From contig PPHI01000009.1 in assembly GCA_002901265.1 (NCBI GenBank), positions 1 through 63,419 of the forward strand: 63,419 bases of DNA. Reading direction: 5' to 3'. The stretch comes from Rhodopirellula baltica (GTDB taxonomy: Bacteria > Planctomycetota > Planctomycetia > Pirellulales > Pirellulaceae). The notes under the pieces were generated by a model. It ran no database searches. It was not told the origin of the DNA and saw only the letters and a list, made by a program, of their open reading frames with translations. The translations under genes and the position numbers were made by a program. Position 1 is the stretch's first letter, and each line of letters begins with the position of its first letter. Positions 56,610 through 63,419 of this stretch are shown here, piece after piece.

Positions 56610-58070
56610 ATGCTCACCTTCGCCGTACTGCTTTATCTTGCATTGACGATCGGGATCGGCTTGTACGCGTCTCGATTGGTGGGAGATTCAAAAGACTTCA
56701 TGATCGCCGGCAGGTCTCTGCCGCTGTACATGAATTTCACCTGCGTGTTTGCGACTTGGTTTGGCGCCGAAACCGTGCTGTCGGTTTCGGCGACCTTCGC
56801 GAATGAGGGTCTGTCGGCGATCCCGGGAGACCCGTTCGGTTTTTCCGTTTGCCTAGTGCTGGTCGCCGTCTTGTTCGCCAAGCACTTCTATCGTCTGAAC
56901 CTGCTGACGATCGGCGACTACTATCGCTTGCGGTTTGGCAAGCGAGTCGAGATTTTGACCTCGGCAGTCATCGCGTTTTCCTACCTGGGTTGGGCGGCGG
57001 CACAGTTCACGGCGTTCGGCTTGGTGCTGTCGGTACTCGGCAAGTCTGCCGGTGCGGACTGGATGACGCTGAACTATGGCATCGTCATGGGTGCCATTGT
57101 GGTGGTGTTCTACACGGCACTCGGTGGCATGTGGTCCGTCGCACTGACAGACATGATTCAAACGGTCGTGATTGTGATCGGCCTGCTGATCGTCGCGGTC
57201 TTGGTCGCCAACTTGGCCGGTGGATTCACGCCCGTTTTCGAAGCCGCCCGCAGCGGCGGTAAACTGCAACTGTTCCCGCAAGGTGGCACCCGAGAATGGT
57301 TCGCCTATGTCGCCGGCTTTTTGACGGCAGCACTCGGTTCGATCCCCCAGCAAGACGTCTTTCAGCGTGTCACCAGTGCAAAGGACGAGCGGACCGCAGT
57401 TCGCGGTACGCTAATGGGCGGAACGTTCTACTTTGTATTTGCCTTCGTTCCGATGTTTATCGCGTACGCCGCGACGGTGATTGACCCCGCATTCATGGAA
57501 CGGTTTGCAAGTGACGACGAACGCGAAATCCAACGCACACTGCCAGACCTTGTCCTAACGATGATGCCGTTCTGGGCGCAAGCGATCTTCATGGGCGCGC
57601 TCGTCTCGGCGATCCTATCAACGGCCAGCGGAACGCTGCTCGCACCGACGAACCTGTTGGTCGAAAACATCCTACGATCGTCTCGACGAAAGCTGTCCGA
57701 GAAAGCGATCCTGCTGTCGCTACGGATCGTATTGGTGCTGTTCGCTATCGTGGTCACGATGCAAGCAGTTACCAGCAGCAAGACGATGTACGAGATGGTG
57801 CAAGCCGCGTACAGCATTGTGCTTGCCGGGGCGCTCGTCCCACTCGCATTTGGCATTTACTGGAAGCCGGCAACAACTCAGGGCGCTTTGTTATCGATCG
57901 TGATTGGCGTTGCCGTGTGGGCCGTCATGAACTTCGTGCTGCAAGATGAGTTCATCGTACCGTCACAGCTTTGCGGCTTAGCTGCGAGTGTCCTTGGTAT
58001 GATCGCCGGATCATACGCTCCGCAGTGGGTCAGCGACAAACGCTTGGCTCCGGCGGCCAGAGCCGAATAG
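56610..58070 (+). CDS. Sodium:solute symporter (SSS) family transporter
   Basis: 486 residues from ATG 56610 (MLTFAVLLYLALTIGIGLYA), about 13 membrane helices. Family landmarks: KDFMIAGRSLPLYMNFTCVF in helix 1 and its loop, ATWFGAETVLS, GDYYRLRFGKRVE, FYTALGGMWSVALTDMIQTV (the SSS signature) and ALGSIPQQDVFQRV. The substrate cannot be read from sequence. It is 37 nt after the decarboxylase gene, so an amino-acid or polyamine-related substrate is plausible by context. Confidence 0.92.
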   Translation: MLTFAVLLYLALTIGIGLYASRLVGDSKDFMIAGRSLPLYMNFTCVFATWFGAETVLSVSATFANEGLSAIPGDPFGFSVCLVLVAVLFAKHFYRLNLLTIGDYYRLRFGKRVEILTSAVIAFSYLGWAAAQFTAFGLVLSVLGKSAGADWMTLNYGIVMGAIVVVFYTALGGMWSVALTDMIQTVVIVIGLLIVAVLVANLAGGFTPVFEAARSGGKLQLFPQGGTREWFAYVAGFLTAALGSIPQQDVFQRVTSAKDERTAVRGTLMGGTFYFVFAFVPMFIAYAATVIDPAFMERFASDDEREIQRTLPDLVLTMMPFWAQAIFMGALVSAILSTASGTLLAPTNLLVENILRSSRRKLSEKAILLSLRIVLVLFAIVVTMQAVTSSKTMYEMVQAAYSIVLAGALVPLAFGIYWKPATTQGALLSIVIGVAVWAVMNFVLQDEFIVPSQLCGLAASVLGMIAGSYAPQWVSDKRLAPAARAE

Positions 58071-58080
58071 CATCGACTAA

Positions 58081-58767
58081 CTAGGCTTTGCGTTTTCGGG
58101 CAGCAGCTTTTTCAGTTGCCGCTTTGTGCTCGGCAGCGTCGTGAATTGCCTCAAGCTCATTGAGCGACTCCTGGATACGAATCCGATAGTCTTCGACGGA
58201 TTCGTTTTCGTCAGGAACGAGCGGTTCGCCGAAATAGGCATCGACGCAACTGAATGGCCATGGAATCTGCATTCGGTCCCAGGTTCCGCGAAGCACGATC
58301 CGTTTGCGAGGCACCATCGCGACGTTGACGACCGCCGCACCCGATTGCCGGGACAACACCGCGATGCCTTTGCGGACGTGATTGCGCGGGCCCCGAGGCC
58401 CATCAACGGCCAACACGATCGACGAATCGATCGCGACGTGTTCGACCAACTGTTCCAACGCCTCCCGGCCGCCTTTTTGACGACCGGTCCGTCGGCTCGA
58501 TCCGCGAATCGCCTTGATTTGCAACAGCCGATAGGCCGGGATCAGAAGCTGCCCATCCTCGGACTGCGACACCATTGCGGCGGTATTCGGCTCGCGATTG
58601 ATCGCGGCAGCGACCGAATGTGCATGAAGGATTGAAAACGCGTAGGCTTGGCCACGATCGCGCAGTGTCCCACGCGGATCGTTGTGCACCTTCACACGGC
58701 ACGTCATGCGCAGCCCCAGCATGACGAACCCCAGCATCCACGATTGTATGGTTATGGAAAACGCCAT
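58081..58767 (-). CDS. DUF374 family lysophospholipid acyltransferase-like protein
   Basis: 228 residues with an N-terminal hydrophobic segment (SWMLGFVMLGLRMTC). DUF374/LPLAT landmarks: FSILHAHSVAAAI (His motif), MVSQSEDGQLL, AIRGSSRRTGRQKGGREAL and VLAVDGPRGPRNHVRKGI. Members are linked to lipid A or lysophospholipid acylation at the inner membrane. The C-terminus is a Lys/Ala-rich tail. It converges on the symporter gene. Confidence 0.88.
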   Translation of the reverse strand: MAFSITIQSWMLGFVMLGLRMTCRVKVHNDPRGTLRDRGQAYAFSILHAHSVAAAINREPNTAAMVSQSEDGQLLIPAYRLLQIKAIRGSSRRTGRQKGGREALEQLVEHVAIDSSIVLAVDGPRGPRNHVRKGIAVLSRQSGAAVVNVAMVPRKRIVLRGTWDRMQIPWPFSCVDAYFGEPLVPDENESVEDYRIRIQESLNELEAIHDAAEHKAATEKAAARKRKA

Positions 58768-58966
58768 GCGATTACTATCAATAACTCGTTAATCGATTGC
58801 GTGAGATACGAAACAACCTGCTGAAATTTAACCACCGGTGCACCTCCTCGGAAGAAGCCCCCGTCAGGGGACAAGGCACCAGTGCGGCGCATAAAGATCA
58901 TCAGGCTGAAACGATGCAAAAGCCGATTATGAGGGGCAACAACGCGCCCTACCCGGCCGGCGGATT

Positions 58967-59176
58967 CTATTCACTACCAAGCCGAACGTTTTCAGCGCGA
59001 GGACCTTTAGGGCCACGACCGATCGAATAGGTCACGACCTGCCCCTCTCGAAGTTCATCAAAGTTCACCCCTTCGAGGGCAGAACTGTGGAAAAACATGT
59101 CCCCATCCCCAGCATTTGGTGCGATGAAACCGAAGCCTTTGTCCGTGATCCGCTTGATTGTCCCTTGTTCCGTCAT
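58967..59176 (-). CDS. Cold-shock domain protein (CspA family)
   Basis: 69 residues from ATG 59176 (MTEQGTIKRITDKGFGFIA). RNP1-like KGFGFIA and RNP2-like DMFFHSSAL are present, ending with GPKGPRAENVRL, which is typical. RNA/ssDNA-binding chaperone. It follows a small basic protein gene and a DEAD-box helicase gene on the same strand, a common RNA-cold-response grouping. Confidence 0.95.
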   Translation of the reverse strand: MTEQGTIKRITDKGFGFIAPNAGDGDMFFHSSALEGVNFDELREGQVVTYSIGRGPKGPRAENVRLGSE

Positions 59177-59272
59177 ACTTCTGCTCTCTAAAAAAATCAT
59201 GCATCTTCGAGTCCAGCAAACGCTTGCCAGAGCTGATCGATACGGTGGTTTTATGTATTAAATCGAAGATCG

Positions 59273-59485
59273 CTAACTCGATTCAACTGATGATTGCGTT
59301 GACTCTGGCAGGGACGCTTCTGTTGAAGTCGCGTCACTATTTCGATTTGTCTCATCAGTGCGAACCGATTCTTGCTCGGCCGATTTCCGCTCTTTGCGGC
59401 GGCTTCGCTTTTCCTCCGCCTTGCGTTTTTTTTCCATTTCACGGGCACGCTTGGCAAAGGTATTTTGGTTTTTAGCGATATCAAT
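59273..59485 (-). CDS. Small basic coiled-coil protein, apparently initiated at ATT, 70 aa
   Basis: The frame reads IDIAKNQNTFAKRAREMEKK, then RKAEEKRSRRKERKSAEQES and an acidic Ser/Thr tail, ending at TAG 59275-59273. AAGAGGAG stands 3 nt before the ATT at 59485, in good Shine-Dalgarno position. An in-frame TAG lies six codons upstream, and no ATG, GTG or TTG occurs in frame before the Met at codon 17. The basic IAKNQNTFAKRxREMEKKRKAEEKR block is a known small conserved bacterial protein type, so the frame is real. ATT initiation is rare and is best known from infC. It lies between the helicase and cold-shock genes. Confidence 0.7.
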   Translation of the reverse strand: MDIAKNQNTFAKRAREMEKKRKAEEKRSRRKERKSAEQESVRTDETNRNSDATSTEASLPESTQSSVESS

Positions 59486-59522
59486 TACTCCTCTTAATCT
59501 CTATCAAATCGGTAAGCTAACT

Positions 59523-60794
59523 TCAGGCGGATGCCGTCTTCGAGCGACGCTTGTTACGTCCCTTCATTTGCCAATGGGGCTTGTACGACTTGTTCTTGCG
59601 ACGCGAGCCTTGCGACTTGCCGCTTGCCGATTTACCGCCCTTTGCTGCGGGAGCACTTTCGCCGAACTTGAACTTGGGGTTTTCGACACGAAGATCAAAT
59701 CCGATCAACTTTTCGATCGCCTTCAACTCTTTGGTTTCGGCAGAGGTGCAATATGAAATGGCGATGCCTTTTGCACCCGCACGCCCAGTCCGGCCGACGC
59801 GGTGCACATAGCTTTCGGGCTCGACGGGCATGTCAAAGTTCACAACGTGCGTGACACCTTCGATGTCGATCCCACGTGCGGCAACGTCTGTCGCGACCAG
59901 AGTCTTGATTTTGTTGTCACGGAACGCGTCCAGCGCTCGCTGGCGAGCACCTTGGGATTTATTCCCGTGAATGGCCAGCGCGACGATGCCTTGCCGCTCA
60001 AGCTTCTTGACAAGATTGTTCGCGCCATGCTTTGTTCGCGTGAACACGATCGTGCGATCGACTTTGTCACTCGACAGATAAGAATGCAGCGCGTTGACTT
60101 TTTCGTCACGCTGAACGTATCGCACTGATTGCTTGACGCCGTCCGCGGTCAACGCCTTGCTGGGGACGGTCACCGAAATCGGGTTGAATAGGAACGTCGC
60201 AGCGAGTTCGCGGATGGTCGGCGAAAGCGTAGCCGAAAAGAACATCGACTGACGGTCTTCTGGAAGCTTGGCAACAATCTTGCGGAGTGCTGGCAGAAAG
60301 CCCATGTCCAACATCCGATCGGCTTCGTCCAAGACGAAAATCTGGATGTCGTCGAACTTGACTTTGCCCTGTTCCATCAAGTCCATCAATCGGCCCGGCG
60401 TGGCGATCAAAACGTCCGTGCCGTGCTTGAGTGACTTGACTTGAGAGTCTTGCCGAATGCCACCATAGACGAGCGTCTGGCGGAACTTCATGTGCTTGCC
60501 GTAGTCACCGAAGCTGTCGGCAATTTGGATCACCAACTCGCGAGTCGGCGCGAGAATCAGAACGGTCGGATGATACGCCCGGGTCCGTGGTTTTTCGTTG
60601 CCAAGGAAATCCAAGATCGGGATCGCAAAAGCGGCCGTCTTGCCAGTACCGGTGCTGGCACAACCCAAGATGTCCATGCCTTCGATGGCTGGCGGGATGG
60701 CCTTTGCTTGGATCGGTGTGGGTGTTTGGTAGTTGAGTTCGCGGAGTGCTTTTTCTAGCGGCGCGAACAGATTCAATGATTCAAAGTTTTGCAT
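59523..60794 (-). CDS. rhlE: DEAD-box RNA helicase, RhlE type
   Basis: 423 residues from ATG 60794 (MQNFESLNLFAPLEKALREL). Motifs in order: Q motif YQTPTPIQ, motif I ASTGTGKT, Ia PTRELVIQ, II VLDEADRML, III SATL, then VFTRTKHGAN, VATDVAARGID and HRVGRTGRAG. The C-terminal about 50 residues are Lys/Arg/Ser-rich RNA-binding tail. ATP-dependent RNA unwinding in ribosome assembly or RNA decay. Downstream on the same strand follow the small basic protein (37 nt) and the cold-shock protein. Confidence 0.95.
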   Translation of the reverse strand: MQNFESLNLFAPLEKALRELNYQTPTPIQAKAIPPAIEGMDILGCASTGTGKTAAFAIPILDFLGNEKPRTRAYHPTVLILAPTRELVIQIADSFGDYGKHMKFRQTLVYGGIRQDSQVKSLKHGTDVLIATPGRLMDLMEQGKVKFDDIQIFVLDEADRMLDMGFLPALRKIVAKLPEDRQSMFFSATLSPTIRELAATFLFNPISVTVPSKALTADGVKQSVRYVQRDEKVNALHSYLSSDKVDRTIVFTRTKHGANNLVKKLERQGIVALAIHGNKSQGARQRALDAFRDNKIKTLVATDVAARGIDIEGVTHVVNFDMPVEPESYVHRVGRTGRAGAKGIAISYCTSAETKELKAIEKLIGFDLRVENPKFKFGESAPAAKGGKSASGKSQGSRRKNKSYKPHWQMKGRNKRRSKTASA

Positions 60795-61582
60795 GTAGAA
60801 AATAGTTTCAGTCCGACGCATCGACTCGATGCAGATGGGTGGACTGTGTCGCTTCTCAGCGGCTTGGCTTCGCGGCGGATCAAGAGGTGCGAAGTGGAGA
60901 CGAATGCGTCTAGCGAACCAAAGTGCTGGTGCTCGCCCTGGAACATTCCAAGGCTGCTGATCCGACAGCGTCGATGGCCGCTCTTCATCAGCCCGTTGTC
61001 AACAAGAAAACAATCGGGCGAAGTGCGTCGTGATGACGCGTGCAGCTTTTCCAGAGGGTCGACGCGACCGTTGATTGGCGGCAATTGGCAAACGGTCAGT
61101 TTGCCACTCAAGAAGCGTGACCCCTATCCTCAGGCGAGCTTCTTCTGATTGGACCACGCGACCCAGTCAGAGCCGCCTCTCTCATTCATCCAATCGAAAC
61201 AGTACATGGGATATGCAGAGCGCTATCCCATCCCACGAAGCCTACACTCCGCAGTTGGGAAAGCCAATGGCAATTCGAGCGGAGAACGATTATTGCGGCC
61301 GAGGCAGGCCTTATTGGCACTACGGCAGCGTTTATAGCCGACTGGGCTGCGTTACGGCGAACTGAGGGTAAATCCCCTCACCGGCACGACCGACAAATGC
61401 GTGCCGTCATACTGCAGGCAATGCAAACGGCTTCCCGGCCGAGTTTTCGCAGAGCTGTAAAAACGGCAGTGAATGCGAATCCCCCGCCGCGGCGAAAAAT
61501 TGGTTAAGGCCGGATCCGGTGGTTTGCGCAGGTCAAGGTGTCCACTTACGCCACTTCGACTCAAACCGTACCGACCCGAACC
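60795..61582. other. 788-bp intergenic region without a clear gene
   Basis: It separates the divergent helicase and ankyrin genes. Open frames here are short and show no recognisable protein. The length allows a long 5' leader for the helicase, as is common for cold-responsive RNA helicases; a CATCGACTCGATG palindrome lies about 30 nt upstream of its start. No promoter called. Confidence 0.4.
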
Positions 61583-62848
61583 ATGAAACGAAAAAACCGG
61601 CTGTCACCCTTTGTTTCCGTCCTCACTTTTCTTGCTCTGATCACATCGACACTGCTAGCGTCAAACTTGATCGCCAGTGACGCTTCGCCTTCGCAGAACC
61701 GTGCGTACAACCAACAGCAACACGCTGTCTACCGAGCCCTTTGCGAACTCAACCGACAGTGGTCCACACGTTCGCCTGACTTAAATGTGATCAACACCGA
61801 CTTCGCAATTGCTTCAGATGTGCCGTTGATCCGCATCCACCTGAGCCTTGCGCTAAGAGAACTCCACGACGCAGATACCAGTCGACTGAATGCAACGCAA
61901 AAGCATCAGCGCAAGAACCACCTAAAAACACTTCAGACTTACATCAATGCCGGCCAGTTCCCACAAAACGTTTTTGTCGAAGGACGCCGCCCTGTCTTCA
62001 TCGATCCCTGTGGAACGCACTGTGCTGTTGGTCACTTGATCGCGATGTCAGGTCACGCGTCGCTTGCGAACATGATCAACGAAGAACACCAACTGGATTA
62101 CCTGTCCGACATTCGAACCGAAGGACTACGGCAATGGCAAGAAGCGTCTGGCTTCAGCCTTGCTGAGCTCGCCTTGATCCAGCCGACCTACCAACACCTT
62201 CGCGGTACCACGTTGACGTATCCCAAAGAGGTCGAAGAGTACTTGCTGGGAAACTCCGACGCACTGATGTCCGCTCTTAAGAACGGATCGATCGATGTGA
62301 ACGCGCGAGTCGGCGGCAAGACGATTCTGCATCTTGCGGCCGCCGCAGGCGACCTTGACCTGGTAAAGCGATTGCTCGAAGGGGGTGCAGATCTCGATGC
62401 GGTATCGACGCTTGGCTGTGATAAAACCACCGTGAAACGTGTTGGCCGTTGGACGCTCGTGTCCGTTCACTGGAATACACCGACCGTGTTTTCTGGCAAA
62501 GGAAAACCTGGAATCGGGTTTAACGGTGCGGTCTATCAAAATGCAAGATCACGCTACATCGCAAACGTCTTGAACGACGTCGATGGCGGCCGGGAAGGAT
62601 TCAACGCATTGGACTTTGCGATTCAACCTCCGGCCATGCACGGCAACTACGCTTACTGGGGCAGACAGCTTAAAGCGTATCCGTTTGGAGCAAAGCGTTT
62701 CGGCCACAAACCAAACCAAGAAGCCTCAACCGAGCCAACACCGATGGAGCGATTGACGCAGGACCGTGCCGCCGTCGCCAAATGGCTTCGGCAGCAGGGT
62801 CTGCAAGAGAACGGCCTGCAAGATGTGAAACAAGAATCTCCGCAATAG
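61583..62848 (+). CDS. Secreted ankyrin-repeat protein
   Basis: 421 residues from ATG 61583 (MKRKNRLSPFVSVLTFLALI), with a signal peptide to about residue 32. Residues about 45-210 form a helical domain with a conserved-looking FIDPCGTHCAVGHLIAMSGH segment (Cys pair and three His), which may bind metal. Ankyrin units lie at about 228-270 (GGKTILHLAAAAGDLDLVKR, LLEGGADLDAVS) and a broken one near 335-360 (FNALDFAIQPPA). The C-terminal part is hydrophilic. No partner gene nearby. Role unknown; ankyrins bind proteins. Confidence 0.8.
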   Translation: MKRKNRLSPFVSVLTFLALITSTLLASNLIASDASPSQNRAYNQQQHAVYRALCELNRQWSTRSPDLNVINTDFAIASDVPLIRIHLSLALRELHDADTSRLNATQKHQRKNHLKTLQTYINAGQFPQNVFVEGRRPVFIDPCGTHCAVGHLIAMSGHASLANMINEEHQLDYLSDIRTEGLRQWQEASGFSLAELALIQPTYQHLRGTTLTYPKEVEEYLLGNSDALMSALKNGSIDVNARVGGKTILHLAAAAGDLDLVKRLLEGGADLDAVSTLGCDKTTVKRVGRWTLVSVHWNTPTVFSGKGKPGIGFNGAVYQNARSRYIANVLNDVDGGREGFNALDFAIQPPAMHGNYAYWGRQLKAYPFGAKRFGHKPNQEASTEPTPMERLTQDRAAVAKWLRQQGLQENGLQDVKQESPQ

Positions 62849-63042
62849 CATCTGTTTTTGCATCGCTGGACGAAGCGAGTGCAATCGCACAGTCGCGGAA
62901 CAGACAGGAGCCCTATCACAAGTCGCTCTCAATCTCGCAATTCTTCGATCAAAGAACCGAACGAATGACGACACTGGGAGAGAATCAACGTGAAAACCCA
63001 CAGGCCGTTAGGGGCTGACTTGCTACTAGGGCTAACTTGCTT

Positions 63043-63282
63043 CTAGGGAATGGGTACTGCTTCAGGGGCCGTCGTCGCCTCTGGAGCAGGCATCGGACGC
63101 ATCAATGCAGTCACATATTGCGCAGCCGTTTCGAAGACCTCGGCTGGCACAATCGCATCGACCTTGATTTGATCTTCCTGCGCTTTGACCGTCCATCCGA
63201 TCGGTGGCGTGCTGGGGAAATCAGGAAGTCGCACCGAATTTGCAACCGGGGTCATTGCAATGATTCGTTTTGCAAATGCCAT
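63043..63282 (-). CDS. Small hypothetical protein, 79 aa
   Basis: Begins MAFAKRIIAMTPVANSVRLP, followed by PPIGWTVKAQEDQIKVDAIV and a Pro/Ala-rich end (MPAPEATTAPEAVPIP). The composition looks coding and the frame fills the space up to its stop, but no family is recognised and no clear Shine-Dalgarno precedes it. It could be the intact gene or the tail of something that starts beyond 63282. The rest to 63419 shows no gene. Confidence 0.45.
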   Translation of the reverse strand: MAFAKRIIAMTPVANSVRLPDFPSTPPIGWTVKAQEDQIKVDAIVPAEVFETAAQYVTALMRPMPAPEATTAPEAVPIP

Positions 63283-63419
63283 GGTGCCAGATCAGCAGCT
63301 CCCGGCCTGCCCGTTTGAGACAACATTTCGTTGAGTGGTCCCTGGAGTTGGGAGCTACTTGGCGAGTTTCTGCTTTGCATTACCGCCAACTCGCGTCTTG
63401 GCAACTTCGCCTTAGGGTT

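Overview
The window looks like a planctomycete chromosome of the Rhodopirellula/Pirellulaceae type. Four things point there: an Alternative Complex III plus caa3-type oxidase operon, a secreted protein with the planctomycete YTV repeat, abundant short palindromic intergenic repeats, and many secreted or multi-domain proteins of unknown role. No organism name is given, so this is inference from gene content.

Layout. 1-2.4 kb: repeat-rich DNA with one small hypothetical gene. 2.4-3.4 kb: folK and a coupled small ORF. 3.7-18.7 kb: one + strand respiratory operon, actA-actB-actC-actDE-actF-small membrane protein-sco-coxB-coxA-coxC-coxD, ending in a good hairpin terminator. It carries electrons from quinol through ACIII hemes to cytochrome c domains and an A2-type heme-copper oxidase. 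18.8-23.9 kb: an oxidative-stress block with an AhpD-family gene, a divergent sigma54 activator and an exported catalase-peroxidase. 24-32.6 kb: a mosaic of a glgC remnant, exact 100-bp tandem repeats, an HExxH peptide-hydroxylase-like gene facing an ATP-grasp gene, tRNA-Val(CAC), several orphan genes, decayed gene ends and repeat copies.

32.6-50.5 kb is the most unusual part. A minus-strand series runs from a secreted TPR protein through a membrane-anchored SLOG-like protein, a subtilisin, a 1320-residue protein with two trypsin domains and a NucA-type nuclease, and an alpha/beta hydrolase to a CHAT (caspase-like) protease. It is bracketed by an M48-like HExxH/TPR protein that abuts the CHAT gene tail to tail, a divergent YTV-repeat protein and a membrane-anchored TIR protein. 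At least six different hydrolase active sites plus TIR and SLOG modules in about 17 kb suggest an undescribed conflict, defence or cell-death system, possibly with a Thoeris-like nucleotide signal feeding a protease cascade. That model is inference.

50.9-63.4 kb: a KaiC-like ATPase coupled to a hybrid histidine kinase, an ornithine-decarboxylase-like gene followed by a sodium/solute symporter, a DUF374 acyltransferase, a cold-shock protein, a small basic protein that appears to start at ATT, an RhlE-type DEAD-box helicase, a secreted ankyrin protein and a small orphan. A palindromic repeat built on GGATCTTTGACAAGATCC sits at three intergenic sites and supplies the stop codon of the histidine kinase gene.
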